A DNA stretch of 64,000 nucleotides from Undaria pinnatifida (taxonomy: Eukaryota > Sar > Phaeophyceae > Laminariales > Alariaceae). Of this stretch, positions 10,390-21,410 are shown in pieces (position 1 is the first letter of the stretch; each line of letters starts with the position of its first letter). The stretch spans positions 8,425,364-8,489,363 of the forward strand of contig JABAKD010000027.1 in assembly GCA_012845835.1 (NCBI GenBank), written 5' to 3'. The notes beneath the pieces were generated by a model that was given only the letters and a program-made list of their open reading frames with translations, had not been told where the DNA came from and ran no database searches. Both the position numbers and the translations under genes were made by a program.

Positions 10390-12613
10390 TCAGAACGACG
10401 ACATCGCCGGGTCTTGATCGCGTCCAGATGTCGGCGAGCGCACGCCGAAGGGCGGTTGGAGAACGTCAGAGGACTTCAAGTTTTGTCGGAGGGACTCTTC
10501 ATGATGTATCCGCCGTCGGTTTTTCTTTTCGCGGCTGCTCGTTCGGACATAAAAACGAAAAGAGAAAGCAACAGCGACAACACGAATCCGAGGGTTTTAC
10601 AAGCGAGGAAGAAGGGCGGCAGGGGGGGGGTGTACTCAGTTCGTGCATGGCCGTAGTCGTATGACCATAAGAGTCTCGCATCCCTACTATGCCGGGACGA
10701 AAGCACGTCGGGTTTTCTCCAACCAAGCAGACATTGCTTGCACCAAGCGCGAAGCGACGTGACGTGTTCGGCGAATCGCGTGAAGGGTGAACTGCATCCT
10801 TCCTAGAACCGCTCGTAAGACGGACTTCGGCACCTTGTGCTTACTTTCTTGCTTATGGATGACAGCGCCAATGAGCTACTTTATTTTCTGGTGTGGCCAC
10901 TCCAGAGACAGCAATGGGTACTACTATGCAACTGCCTCGTGGGTGCCTTACCAAATTCACACTATGCGATACGATCATTCCCCTTGTGCGGAGTTAGGGT
11001 TTGGGTTCTTCACCCCGCACAATATTATCTAACTCGACAACCATCACGGTGACCGCCAAAAAAAAACAAAAAAAAACGGTATTCTGGTTCTCTAGCTCAC
11101 GCAGTGACTGGCATGCTTTACAGCGTCGTTGCCAACCAACGCCAACCCCAATATACATAACGTATTACAGCGTCGGTGCCAACCGAGGCCAACTATTATA
11201 TATTTATATAATATAGGAAGCGGGGGTAGGGTAAGTTACTGCTTTTTCGATAAGATTGTTGACATACTCTTTAAATTATACGGAGTATATATATATTATA
11301 AAAATAAAAATACACTCCAGCTGTGAGATCGAATATTGTGTCGAAACTCATCTTTGCAAGCTGTATGTGATATTCCGATGGCGCGTATTACGGGTTGTGT
11401 GTCCTCATTAAGGATATAGGTCGGCGACTCCCCTTGCAACTACAGTGTAGCTATCAGGGTCAACAGGGTGATGTTAGGCAGTGTGTGCGCGGAAACTATA
11501 AAACCCGTTTCTGAGGGGGACAAAATCTGATACATATATATCCCTAACCCAATGAAACGCAACCAACCAATGTAGGGTGAAACCCCCTTCGTCTCGTACA
11601 CAAGTGTGCGTCAACCATCGTCTCGAAAACGTGGTGAGTTCTACTGGGAGGGGGGGGCGGCGGCAGGCGGCAGGCGGCGGGGGGGGGGGTGTATACGTGG
11701 GACGTGCTTTACTTCCAACGCACTTCCTCATCATACAAAATAAAGAAAATACCCGTGTGGTTTGTCTAAAAAAAAAAGTGAAATGAGCTTCTCTACGCGA
11801 TACCTGGTACCTGGAGATGCATTGATTCCTCTGGCTCGCATACACGTACACACGTCCTGCGCCGCGAACCGGAACACATCAGCAGCGGCAGCAGCCTACT
11901 ACGAACACTACTACTTCGCTACACCGCGACAGTGCTCAACAACCACCATAACCACGCAATACACCCTCCCTCGCCTACTTACACACGAGGGTAAAAAAGC
12001 CAAGAGACACCACCATCACCAGCCGCCACCATCACGATAAATACCAACACCACCAGCTACCACCATCACAATAAACACCAACATCACCAGTGCTGACCCA
12101 ACAACCAACAGCATCAGCACCACCAACACCATATAACGTATCACACTACCACCACCACCACCACCATCACCACGAACACTACCACTACCACAAGTGACAG
12201 CTGCAGCAACATCACGATCACCAACACCAACACCGTCCCCCGCCCCCTCCCCCCACCCCCCCACCACTCACTTGTACAGAAAGGCCAAAAGCGCCACGCA
12301 CACAGCCACGGTAAACAAGGCCCATGCCACTATCGTCCCCCTGCTGCTGCTCGAACTAGCCTCAGGAGAGGGTGTCGGCGAAATGGTAGGGGCAGGGGAT
12401 GTCGGCGTTACGGTAGCCCCGGGGCTAGGCGTCCCCGGAGCTGGGGTTTCCCCAGGAGCAAGGGTTTCTCCAGGAGCAGGGGTTTCTCCAGGCGCAGGGG
12501 TTTCCCCCGGGGCAGGCGTCCCCGGAGAGGGCGTCACCGGAGCATCGGTAAACGAAGATACCGGTGCGGGGGTAACATTTTCACCGCTCGAGGTAGTGGC
12601 AGTCACCTCAGGC
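10390..12613 (-). CDS. Mucin-like single-pass membrane protein, 3' part (two exons)
   Basis: Exon 12613-12272 starts after a good acceptor (AAAACAG) and encodes a Ser/Thr/Pro-rich stretch with about five APGET-type repeats, then a ~20-residue hydrophobic helix (TIVAWALFTVAVCVALLAFL). It ends in phase 2 at the donor GTGAGT. Exon 10534-10390 follows a pyrimidine-rich acceptor and continues the frame for 48 codons, giving a basic tail beginning REKKNRRR and ending AMSSF-stop. The plan suggests an O-glycosylated stalk, a membrane anchor and a cytoplasmic tail at the cell surface or in the secretory pathway. If the intron is retained, a TGA overlapping the donor stops the protein just after the helix. 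Upstream exons with a signal peptide were not found; 13390-13440 is a weak candidate. No family is assigned. Confidence 0.55.
10621..11205 (-). mobile_element. Intron-associated repeat with poly-C tail, near full length
   Basis: The reverse complement matches 34726-35262 and 37415-37985 end to end: TTGGCGTTGGTTGGCAACGA, CTGTAAA, GTGAGCTAGA, GGCGGTCACC, TGGCCACACCAGAAAA, GGATGCAGTTCACCCTTCA, AACCCGACGTGC, GGATGCGAG, GGCCATGCACGAACTGAGTA, poly-C. It lies in the last intron of the mucin-like gene, in the sense orientation, about 85 bp before the acceptor. Confidence 0.8.
11300..11415 (-). repeat. Hairpin-core repeat with flanks, minus strand
   Basis: Core 11318-11363. Its reverse complement is close to 47547-47650 over about 100 bp, sharing CGTAATACGCG, ATCGGA, TATCACA, ACAGCTTGCAAAGATGAG and TCACAGCTGGAGTGTATTTT. 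These two copies form a subfamily. Confidence 0.7.
12000..12260. repeat. CAC/CAA-rich microsatellite in the intron of the mucin-like gene
   Basis: Imperfect ACCACCATCACCA and CAACACCACC runs. On the minus strand this gives Val/Gly-rich spurious ORFs. Confidence 0.8.
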
Positions 12614-12682
12614 CTGTTTTTGTTTTTTGGGGTTGGGGGTTGGGTTCTGGTCAAATGTGTTCACTTTCAGCGTTTGATGTGA

Positions 12683-12985
12683 GCAGTGGTAGTGGCTATA
12701 GCACTAACAATTTCAATAGCAGTAGCAGTAGCGATAGCAGTGGCAATAGCAGTAGCAATAGCAGTAGCAATAGCAGTAGAAAAAAAGAGCAGAAGCAGTA
12801 TCAATAGCAGTAGCATTGAGCGCAAACAGTAGCAGCAGTAGCATTAGCGCTGAGCAAAAACAGTAGCAGTACCAATATCAGTTGCAATACCAGTAGCAAT
12901 AGCAACAACAGCATCAATAACAGCAACAGCGTCAGTAGCAGTAGCAGCAAGAGCAACAGAAATAGTAACGGCAGTAGTCAAGGCA
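12683..12985. repeat. GCAATAGCAGTA hexa/trinucleotide repeat
   Basis: Dense AGTAGCAATAGC repetition directly upstream, in the minus-strand sense, of the acceptor at 12614. On that strand it reads as CTACTGCTATTG and is pyrimidine-rich. Confidence 0.8.
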
Positions 12986-13284
12986 GGGATGGGATGCCCA
13001 GTTTGAGCTTGTCGTCACTCTCAGTGCTCCTTTCACTGCGTACTACCAGGTGACTCGCACAAAAAAAGCATCGGCAACGCTATACTACCGTGCCCCTTAT
13101 CTGCGTACAGTACATGCAACAAGATTGAGGAGATGGCTATGCTTTTTAACGCATGTATCAGCGACGCGAGATCAAGCTTATCACGAATCTCAACACAGCA
13201 AGCGCGACCATCACCATGCTACATGCGTGTCGCGCACCTCCTGAACCCTGTTGGGTCCCATGTACGGCGACAAAATACAGTACA

Positions 13285-13392
13285 AGCGCGGTCTTATCAT
13301 GGCGCGTACGCAGCATACGGCAGTGCAAGCTGTGTGCGTGCAGCATGCAGCATACCGCAGTGCAAGCTGTGCGCGTCTCTTGCAGGCACTTT
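13285..13392. repeat. Tandem duplication around GCAGTGCAAGCTGTG
   Basis: GCATACGGCAGTGCAAGCTGTGTGCG and GCATACCGCAGTGCAAGCTGTGCGCG lie about 43 bp apart with a half copy between them. Confidence 0.65.
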
Positions 13393-13761
13393 GCATTTGA
13401 GTTCGAAAGGAAAATCATCGTCCTCTAATTTAGCAGCCCGGGTTTGCTTCGTATGAAGGATGCTGCAATTGTCACTTTCGTTGGTAATTTTTTTTCTCTT
13501 TGGAGTCCCTTGAGGGTCAGACCACAGGTCAGACACACCCCCCCTCTCAGCAAACCAGCCTCCTTCATGATATCGATGCTGTTACAATTTACTCGTCATT
13601 TTTTTTCTTCAATTTTTCGACTCTGAAAATTCCCAAAACGGGTGAAGAATTGCATCCGCGTTGGGGAAACTACTTGAAATCAGTGTGGGGTCATTTTCAC
13701 ATAAGAGGGTTACGGTACGTCGTAAGACCAAATATGCCAGGAAACGGTCGCTCATGGGAAA

Positions 13762-14030
13762 ACGTCAAGCGGTCAACGGTGTCAAGCGGTCAACGGTGTC
13801 AAGCGGTCAACGGTGTCGAACCGATCGTTCCACACCAAAACCTAGTAATTTGGGCGTCAGTCAAGGTACATCATTGGAAAACTGCCGTCGGCCAAGGGGT
13901 CAAAGTCCCGTCTCCTGATATCTTCGGTCAAGGGTACAAAACCGATCGTTCCACACTATCACCTACTAGTATGGCGTCAGTCAAGGTAAACCATTGGATC
14001 GATGCCGTCTCCTGACATATTTTGGTCAAG
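13762..14030. repeat. 17-bp triplet repeat and ~120-bp duplication
   Basis: GTCAAGCGGTCAACGGT occurs three times in tandem at 13764-13814. Then CCGATCGTTCCACAC...GGCGTCAGTCAAGGTA...CCATTGGA occurs twice, near 13820 and 13940. Confidence 0.75.
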
Positions 14031-14579
14031 ACACGGCCCACTTTCCTTTTCGGGTTCCCCACCATGCTATTAGGACCCCCCACTGCACCTCACGGTAGCC
14101 ACGGAACTTGGTTATCTCGATGTTGTCCTACCGGAAAAACAACAATAAAATAGCCCACGGGTGCGTTTATGCGTTGGATATCGTTGGGTTCAACTGTGGA
14201 AACAACAGTTTCAACATAATGGCCTTCGGGGGTGAGGGGGAGAAAACTTGTCGATTAACAAATGGCGAGTACTGCTTCCGCCAGACGAAGCAGCCCGGGC
14301 AAGGTGAGATAGGGGACGTGTTCAACCTGCAACGCGTGGAGCTGCGAGACACGCGCGCGGCATTGCGGTAATCTTGCTGCTGCACTCTCTTTTTCTACCA
14401 TTCTCAGCCCAAATGCAAGCCACATTCACAGTAGATTGGCCTATAGTCGGGCAAAGTGGCTTATATTTGGATCGAGACTGGTAGACGTTTCCTGCTGTAA
14501 TGAGATCGCCCTCGTCACATTTTTAGGTCGGTATACCAGGGTTCACACCTCGAACAGATCAGCTCCCTACTCAATGATT
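14031..14579. other. No firmly supported feature
   Basis: A plus-strand frame at 14200-14371 is somewhat coding-like but lacks a partner exon, recognisable domain or clear splice pair. Confidence 0.35.
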
Positions 14580-14870
14580 TGTCATGATCTGTGTCTTGCA
14601 GGGAAGACAGATCCCTGGTCTACATGATCTGCATGGCCTATAGATAGATCATGTTACCAGGTGGGAGCCAGATGATCTGAATGGTCTCATCAATAGCAAA
14701 CGTTTCCTGGGCTGGATCTGTACCAAACAGATCCTGCGCAACATGCCATGACGACTGATACATGATCTATATTATCTATAGGGTGTTGATGGTGCATGTG
14801 ATTTCTATGATCTATATGATGTACATAATCTATGTGATCAATATGATCTTTACGAGGTGTGCAAGGGATT
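14580..14870. repeat. GATCT minisatellite, cluster 3
   Basis: GATCTGCATGG, GATCTATATGATGTA and related units, more diverged than at 1060 and 2210. They seed the start of a 278-codon ORF that is not believed to be a gene. Confidence 0.65.
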
Positions 14871-15074
14871 CACGCGAAGACGCAACACTACTGTACGCTC
14901 TGCCGCGTGTCCCGTACCATAATATCAATAGTTATTTTGCACAGCTGAGGCAACAACCACGGCCGTGCCTCGTGTACTTCACGAGGGTACCTTACTACGT
15001 ACTTTCGATAAATTGCTTTTGCTGGGTGCCCTCGGCCGATCCTCGATTTGCTGCCACCGAACCTCGATTTCGGT

Positions 15075-15200
15075 TGATGAGGGATCTGGGCGCTTGGTGT
15101 GCCTTGCCGGCGGCTACTTATATACTCGGGGTCAACTTGGAGGGCTTAGGCCCAGGTGGGGTCATCTCTGTGTGGGATCAGGGTGCCATCAATAAGTGCA
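15075..15200 (+). repeat. Dispersed repeat, inverted match at 36165-36310
   Basis: GGCGCTTGGTGTGCCTTGCC, GGCGGCTA, TATATAC, GGGTCA and GGGATCAGG recur in order on the opposite strand at 36165-36310. Confidence 0.5.
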
Positions 15201-15647
15201 AATTTGTGTGTGTGCGTGTCTTGACCAATGAAACATCCCGAAAATATCAGCAGCTGACCAATCAACGGGTTTCTCGAACGAGCGGTAAGCCCTACTGTAC
15301 TTCACCGGAACACGCACCAAGAGTTGCTTTCTCTTCCGTCACCTGTTTGAGGTGTGTATATACAGGACGTACCGCCATTGTTTTTTTTCCCCATCCCATT
15401 TATTATCCTCGCACTACTCTCGCGCTCCCTCCCAGTAGTAACTCAGATCCGGGGTCACATAGCGGGCCTTCCTCCCCTATCCCCACTACGCTACGTGCCT
15501 TCATTTTTATCGCGAGAAGAATTCAACATTTCTTCCCTCGTCGACTCGCGTCGAACCGTCATACCAGCCTGACCCCGAACACTAGCTTCTTTGGGTAACA
15601 CGCACGACAACACCCCCCCCTGGGGTGAAATTCCGAGCCTACTTGCT

Positions 15648-15746
15648 CCACAAATAACCCCCTTCCAACTGGAAACCCGTTTTGGGGGGACACATTAACT
15701 CGGATTTAGTATAGGGAGGGGTTCGGGGGCTCTACAAGGGTTAAAG
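15648..15746 (+). mobile_element. MITE-like repeat, GGGTTAA family
   Basis: AACTGGAAACCCGTTTTGGG, GGACACATTAACTCGGAT, TTAGTATAGGGAGGG, GGGGGCTCTACAAGGGTTAA. One of the best preserved copies. The surrounding 15200-16100 holds nothing else supported. Confidence 0.7.
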
Positions 15747-16099
15747 GGAGGCACGCAAAAAACGAGAACGGTCTACAACAGACGCTTCGCTCGGCGCGTG
15801 CGTTGTTTCCCATCGGCGAGAAAAGCAGCTTGGAGATTCGTTTCGGGGTGTTTGGTATTCCCGCGCTCTTGAGCGGGCTGCGGTCGGCATCCCGCCCGTA
15901 ATAAGCCGCGCGGTATCGTTTGGGTTGTAATTGATATGGGATGGTATACTGTAGCCCGAAATACCGTTCCCATTGTTTAATGATACCGCTGCGGTAACGC
16001 AGTGCGCGTACTACTCCCTACTTGTTTTTTGTCCCATTGGGATGCTTTCTTTCTTGAGCCGTTTCTGCGACTGCAGGCTACATTTTTTTCAAGGAAACA

Positions 16100-16448
16100 A
16101 GCAATTGACAAGGTGACACCATCAATCACTATCATCATCATCATGAGGCCTAGCTAGGTCGGGTAGTCACCATCAGCGATGGTAAAAAGAAAATCCAGCA
16201 CGTCGCCGAACACACTAGCAATTGACAAGGTGACAACATCATTATCATCATCATGAGGCTTAACCAGTTCGGGTAGTCACCATCAGCGATCGTAAAAAGA
16301 AAATCCAGCACGTCGCCGGACACACTAGCAATTGACAAGATGACAACATCAATCACCACATAACATCATCATCATGATGCCTAGTTCGGGTAGTCACCAT
16401 CAGCGATCGTACAAAGAAAATCCAGCGCGTCGCTGGACACACTAGCCT
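16100..16448. repeat. Three tandem ~115-bp units
   Basis: Each unit reads CAATTGACAAGGTGACA, an ATCATCATCATGAGGC run, TTCGGGTAGTCACCATCAGC, GATCGTAAAAAGAAAATCC, AGCACGTCGCCG and GACACACTAG. Starts are near 16104, 16218 and 16330. Confidence 0.85.
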
Positions 16449-16524
16449 TAAGAATCACATCCACGTTAGGAGCGAACATAATGGGAAACCGCCGTGCGGA
16501 ATCATTTTCGCAGTAGTGACAGTT

Positions 16525-16735
16525 GTGGTCCCTCTACAGTGCCGCGAGAGTAGTGCCTTCAGCCGATGTAGTGCCGATAAAGTGCCGGTGAAATCGCTTG
16601 GCACGACTGGAACCAGCCATTCTATGTGCGTAGTATCAGTATCGGCACTATATTCAACAGTGCGCGTGACCGGTGTACTGCCGGTAGTGTTGGCTGGAAC
16701 ATATCGGCACTGCTGTAGCGAGACCACCGTCGTGC
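16525..16735. mobile_element. MITE with GTGGTCCCTCT terminal inverted repeats
   Basis: Left end GTGGTCCCTCTACAGTGCCG; right end reads CGGCACTGCTGTAGCGAGAC followed by CACC, the imperfect inverse. The interior holds further AGTGCCG/CGGCACT repeats. Relatives: 35540-35636 and 61445-61640. Confidence 0.75.
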
Positions 16736-16999
16736 AGTAAAAGGGCTAAGGCACGCTACCATGTAAAGGGCTAAGACGTGCTACCATGTCCGACGCGCTG
16801 TAAAAGTTCTTGCGATCGCCAGTGGTCACGATCCGAACTACTGTAAGTCGACCACGGGTGGGGCGCCGGCCACGCCCGCTCGAAAGCTGCGGCGTCTGCG
16901 TCATCCGGGGCGTATCGTTGGGTTTGCTAAATATATAATTGCATGTGCTGCTCGAAACATTAGTGGTAGTCAGGATGATTTCGAAAGAAAAAGTGAAGC

Positions 17000-17065
17000 T
17001 TATGCTCACCACACTTACTTCCACATATTTTCATGCATATCGTGCGTCAATTTAACTCCTCCATT
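17000..17065 (-). mobile_element. SINE-like fragment (3' part)
   Basis: The reverse complement carries AGTTAAATTGACGCACGA, TGAAAATATGTGGAAGTAAG and TGGTGAGCATAAGCTTC, the 3' half of the family at 48628-48818. Confidence 0.5.
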
Positions 17066-17079
17066 GTTGTCACCAAATT

Positions 17080-17160
17080 AGGTGTATCACGCAGCTTGCT
17101 AACATGAGTATCGACCCTAAAATTATCGAACTCACAGCTGACGTGTTTAGACATTTTTTT
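17080..17160 (+). repeat. Hairpin-core repeat
   Basis: Core 17092-17140: CAGCT, TGCTAACAT, GAGT-A-TCGA, loop, TCGA-ACTC, AC, AGCTG. Preceded by GTGTATCACG as in other copies. Confidence 0.65.
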
Positions 17161-17559
17161 TCAAAATATGCGTAGGCGTGCATCTTGCTACTCGAACATG
17201 AAACATGTAACCTATACAGAGACCAAGGACCTGGGACCATCGCCGATTACGACGTGCAAATCAATATATAATATCATTCTGCTTTCTCTCGTCGGCACTG
17301 ATTCGGGTCCACCTGCCGAGCCAGGTGTGCAGCGATGCTGGCTTCTGGCTCCTGCTGAGTTTAGGAATGTGGTGATGTGTGTGGCTCGCTTTATCGCACA
17401 GATGGTACAAAGAACGAAAAAGAGCGCATGAGGACTTCCATCGGGATCGATATCACCAACTCTAGGTCGACGGGGAGCTGGATAGCCCTTAGCGTGGATC
17501 ATCCTGTCTCCGCCATCTTGGAATCTCGGTATTCCTTGTCCCTACAGTTTATACAAAAA

Positions 17560-17790
17560 CTACAAAGTACACTTCAGCGGTGAGATCGAGGGTTTCGTCG
17601 GAACTCACTTTGGCAAGCTGCGCAGCATATTTTGTACCCGCTCGGAACTTCTGTGAGTTTTGTACGCCTGTGCCACAGTACCTGGAACTTCTGGAAGTTC
17701 TGTAAGACTTCCGTACCCGTACCCGGAACTTCTGGAAGTTCTGTAAGATCCCCATACCCTTACCCGGAACTTCTGTAACTCTTGTAAGAT
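17560..17790. repeat. Hairpin core (minus) and GGAACTTCTG minisatellite
   Basis: The core lies at 17575-17620 on the minus strand. From 17630 follow units of about 50 bp: CCCGTACCCGGAACTTCTG, GAAGTTCTGTAAGA, then a CATACCC spacer. The same minisatellite returns at 19325-19690. Confidence 0.7.
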
Positions 17791-19324
17791 TGTGGCACGA
17801 CGCCCCGGGTGCGGGTATACCTTTGTTGCAATACCCGGGAAGCCCTGTGTTAATTCAGGTTCAATCCGAAGAGTGTAATAAGGATTACGATGTCATGTGT
17901 TGTCAGTCACACAAACCGAACACCGAACAGCAGTACGTATCTTACAATAATAGCATCTGTTCATGTTTCTTTCGTTTTCAATACCGGTGACAATGGAAGG
18001 CCAAACGTTTGAAATTTCCGAAGATCCAAGCCAAACTTTGCCTGGCCGGTCGCCTATGGGCCCAATTTTGTAGTTTTTTTCAACTTTCAATAATTCCGGA
18101 AGAAAACGATTTCTCGCGGCGATCTTGGCCAACATATATCTGCTTGAGAACATTTATCAAACAGATCTTGCATCAGACGCGGCGTAATTGGGTGTTCTCC
18201 ACACACTTCGTTCGACGAAATTAACGACAGCGTCGTGAACTCTGAACGTTGCGAGCTCGTTTGGGCGCCGACCCCCCCTTGGTGCACAGCGCTCACTCTA
18301 CGGCCGGTGATTTGTGGCGGGCGCCGATCAGATTTCCGTTGAAAACACATTTGGCGGCTGGTGTGCAGAAAACTGAGACAAAAACTCTCTATCTTCTTCC
18401 AATGGGAGAAAAACAGAGTTTTAAGAGGATTGTGACAGGATACCACATGACAACACAAACAACCTCTCACGCCCTAGGGTATGGATCGAGATAAACTCTT
18501 CGCTGTCACCTATACTCATGTGACCTTGTCCGGAGCGAAGAGCAGTGGCCATGGGTTGTCTCTATCTCAATATCGAAGGTCAAATGTGTTTGGGCAAAGT
18601 TGATCAAGGCTTGATAAAAAAACAGACAAGTTGACCTGTTGGACCGCATGACCAAAAAAAAGAGCCAGGAACAAATTCGTATATAATCGTTTTTCTCGCA
18701 CAGCGACGTTACCCGGAGTCTTTCAGTAAATACCCCAAAAAAAAGTTGGAAACTTTGGTCAAACTATCGGCTTTCCTTTGTCATCGGTCCAAGGGCACGT
18801 ATTAACGAAGGACACTTTTGAATCGAAAATATTCTTCATTATGAATCGAATTTAATTCGATTCGATTTGGTGGAATCATGGGAATTTGCCTCCTAATGGG
18901 AAACCACGTACTGCGTATTGTCGATGTTTTTTTTCCGGTCGGAATACGGCAGATCTCGTTATCATTGAAGTCTTGAACTCTTGCCTGTGTTTTCGGTGGC
19001 TTCGCTTCTTTGCCGCGGCATTTGGCTTATCGAGCTGGTGGAAAAATTGGGCTTGCGACCGCCATTATTTGTGTTAAGGCGCCATAGCAGGGGTACGCTA
19101 TGGTGTGGTCTGTTACAGAACAGTAGACGTGAGCGCGGCTGTTGCCCCGGTCGGCACTCGTTGCCGTTCACGATTTATCGCCTCGGTGGTGGTTGTCGAT
19201 AGCTCTCAAAGCTACGACGGATTGCCTCGGGGACGTTGACCGAGTGAGAGCATGCCATGCAAGCTCGATGGAATCCTCCACTTCAAATCGAACTCCTATC
19301 CGCAGGCCGTGTATTTACCTGGGT
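17791..19324. other. No supported feature
   Basis: Mixed-composition DNA without recognised repeats. ORFs on both strands are short and overlapping. Confidence 0.4.
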
Positions 19325-19690
19325 TTTTACTCGTACCCGGAACTTCTGTAAGTTTTGTAGGACATTCATACCCGTACCCGGAACTTCTGCAAGTTCTGTA
19401 CGCCAGTGCCACAAATACCCAGGGTACGGGTAAAGCATTTTCATACCTGCCCGGAACTTCTGTTAGTTCTGTACGCCCATGCCACAATACCTGGAACTTC
19501 TGTAACTTCTGTAACACTTTCATACCCGTACCCGGAACTTCTGTGAGTGCTGTACGACCCGTGCACAATACCCGGGGTACGGGTACAGCATGTTTCGTAC
19601 CCGCTCGGAACTTCTGTGAGTTATGTAGCACTTCCTTACCCGTATCCGAAACTTCTGGAAGTTCTGTAAGACTCCCACACCTTTATCCGG
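19325..19690. repeat. GGAACTTCTG minisatellite, main cluster
   Basis: About seven degenerate ~50-bp units (TACCCGGAACTTCTGTAAGT, TCTGTAC, CCATGCCACAATACC). The plus-frame translation is a repeating PGTS/PELL pattern, a by-product. Confidence 0.8.
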
Positions 19691-20194
19691 AATCCACAAA
19701 CCCTACAGAACACGACCTTCGTACTTTTTGCTGGAAAATACTTTTCAAAACGTTTTTTTTTGTCGAGAACAAAAAACACACACACAAAAGAAAAAGTCCG
19801 GAGTGGCTCCTTCCTCAACTGTGAAAACAGCAACCAGGTTATGCTACGGGGTATCATTTACGACGATTACTGCGGCATAGAATAATGAGGCGCGCGAAGC
19901 GCGCAGCGCTGAGCCTGTTCTTGTTTTTCCAAGGAAAAAAAGCCTCCTTCCTATCGGATCTCATACGAGGGTAGGGTGCCTCGAATTACGTTCTCTGTAT
20001 GCATGTCTGTTTGTTTGTATCAAGTTCTTCGGCCACGTTTGTCCACCGCACTCAGCGCGCACGGCACCAAGGCCAGTTCCGACGGGTCCTGTGCATGCAC
20101 AAATGACAGACAACTCTTCTCGTGCTGGTTTCGATGTAAGTCGTTGAGAGTTCGTCGAGATAGGTGCGGCAACGTGTGATTTCACAGGCACCAG

Positions 20195-20575
20195 CTACTG
20201 GGTGTGCGGCATTTTGTGATTTGACAGGTATTGCTGGGGTACGTTACATACGAGTACAGTATGGTTTTTGCTGCACCATGCTGCTGTACGAGTATACCTA
20301 TTTTCAGGAGGTTGATCGACGAGACACACGCACAGCGACATTGACCCGGCTCTGGTCCCATGTGCCGTGCTGCTGTTACTACCGCTGCTACATACACCTG
20401 CTTCTGCTTCTGCTACTGCTGCTGCTGATTCTAATGCCATCCCTGCTACGAGTACAGCACCACCAGTCGTACGGGTACTGTAACGACTTTTTTTCTCTCT
20501 GAAGACACTACTGGGTGTGCGGCATGTTGTGATTTGACAGGTATTGCTGGGCTACGTTATATACGAGTACTGATG
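20195..20575. repeat. ~318-bp direct duplication left of the palindrome
   Basis: TACTGGGTGTGCGGCAT, TTGTGATTTGACAGGTATTG and TACGAGTAC occur at 20197-20260 and again at 20512-20570. The interval also holds GAGGTTGATCGACGAGACAC and a CTGCTTCTG microsatellite. Confidence 0.7.
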
Positions 20576-20576
20576 G

Positions 20577-21410
20577 ATGAACGACATGGTGGTAGCTGAG
20601 CTAGGGGTGGTGGAAAAGCGGCAGCAGGAATCACCGCTGCCGGCCTGGCCTGACGAAGACGATGGTACCGGTGAACAAAAGCCGAAATCGTCCGCGCCGA
20701 GGGACGTTTATCGGGAAAGCATGTGACGCTTTCGTGCCGGGCCGTCATTGATGGTATGCACCGTCAGGCCGGCGATGCACAACGTGGGCGGATATTTGAG
20801 ACGGTGAATGCGCAAGGGGGGGGAGAACATGAGAGGCAGGAGAAGGATTTGGAGAGTAGGAAACTTGGTGGTGGATTGGGGTCTTCGCGGGGCCTGGGGA
20901 GGAGCATGGACGGCGGAAAAGGCGCTGTCCGCTAGGAGAGCGTCTACGCGAGAAAGAGAAGATCATCGCCTGCCTTTTTGAGCTTCTTGCGGCAGGCGAT
21001 GATCTTCTCTTTCTCGCGTAGACGCTCTCGTAGCGGACAGCGCCTTTTCCGTCGTCCACGCTCCCCCCCAGGCCCCGCGAAAGAAGCCGAACCAGCCGAA
21101 CCCCAATCCAACACCAAGCCTCCTACTCTCCCAATCCTTCTCCTGCCTCTCATGTTCTCCCCCCCCCTGCGCATCTACCGTCTCAAATATCCGCCCACGT
21201 TGTGCATCGCCGGCCTGACGGTGCATACCGTCAATGACGGCCCGGCACAAGAGCGTCACATGCTTACCCGATAAACGACCCCTCGGCGCGGACGATATTG
21301 GCTTTTCTCCACCGGTACCATCGTCTTCGTCAGGCCAGGCCGGCGGCGGTGATTCCTGCTGCTGCTTTTCCACCACCCCAAGCTCAGCTACCACCATGTT
21401 GTTCCACCAT
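20577..21410. repeat. Large imperfect palindrome, ~400-bp arms
   Basis: Left arm about 20577-20974 and right arm 20991 to about 21410 are reverse complements around a 16-base loop. The 39 bp nearest the loop pair perfectly. Further out, mismatches and an indel of about 20 bp accumulate. The right arm, read on the minus strand, is the 3' end of the ORF at 20963-22150. Confidence 0.85.

Noticed and set aside
10057-10417. Ala/Pro- and Gly/Val-rich ORFs on both strands
   Set aside because: Both are explained by the GCA/CCA trinucleotide repeats.
14762-15598. 278-codon plus-strand ORF
   Set aside because: It begins in the GATCT minisatellite, crosses a dispersed repeat (15075-15200), changes composition along its length and has no recognisable domain.
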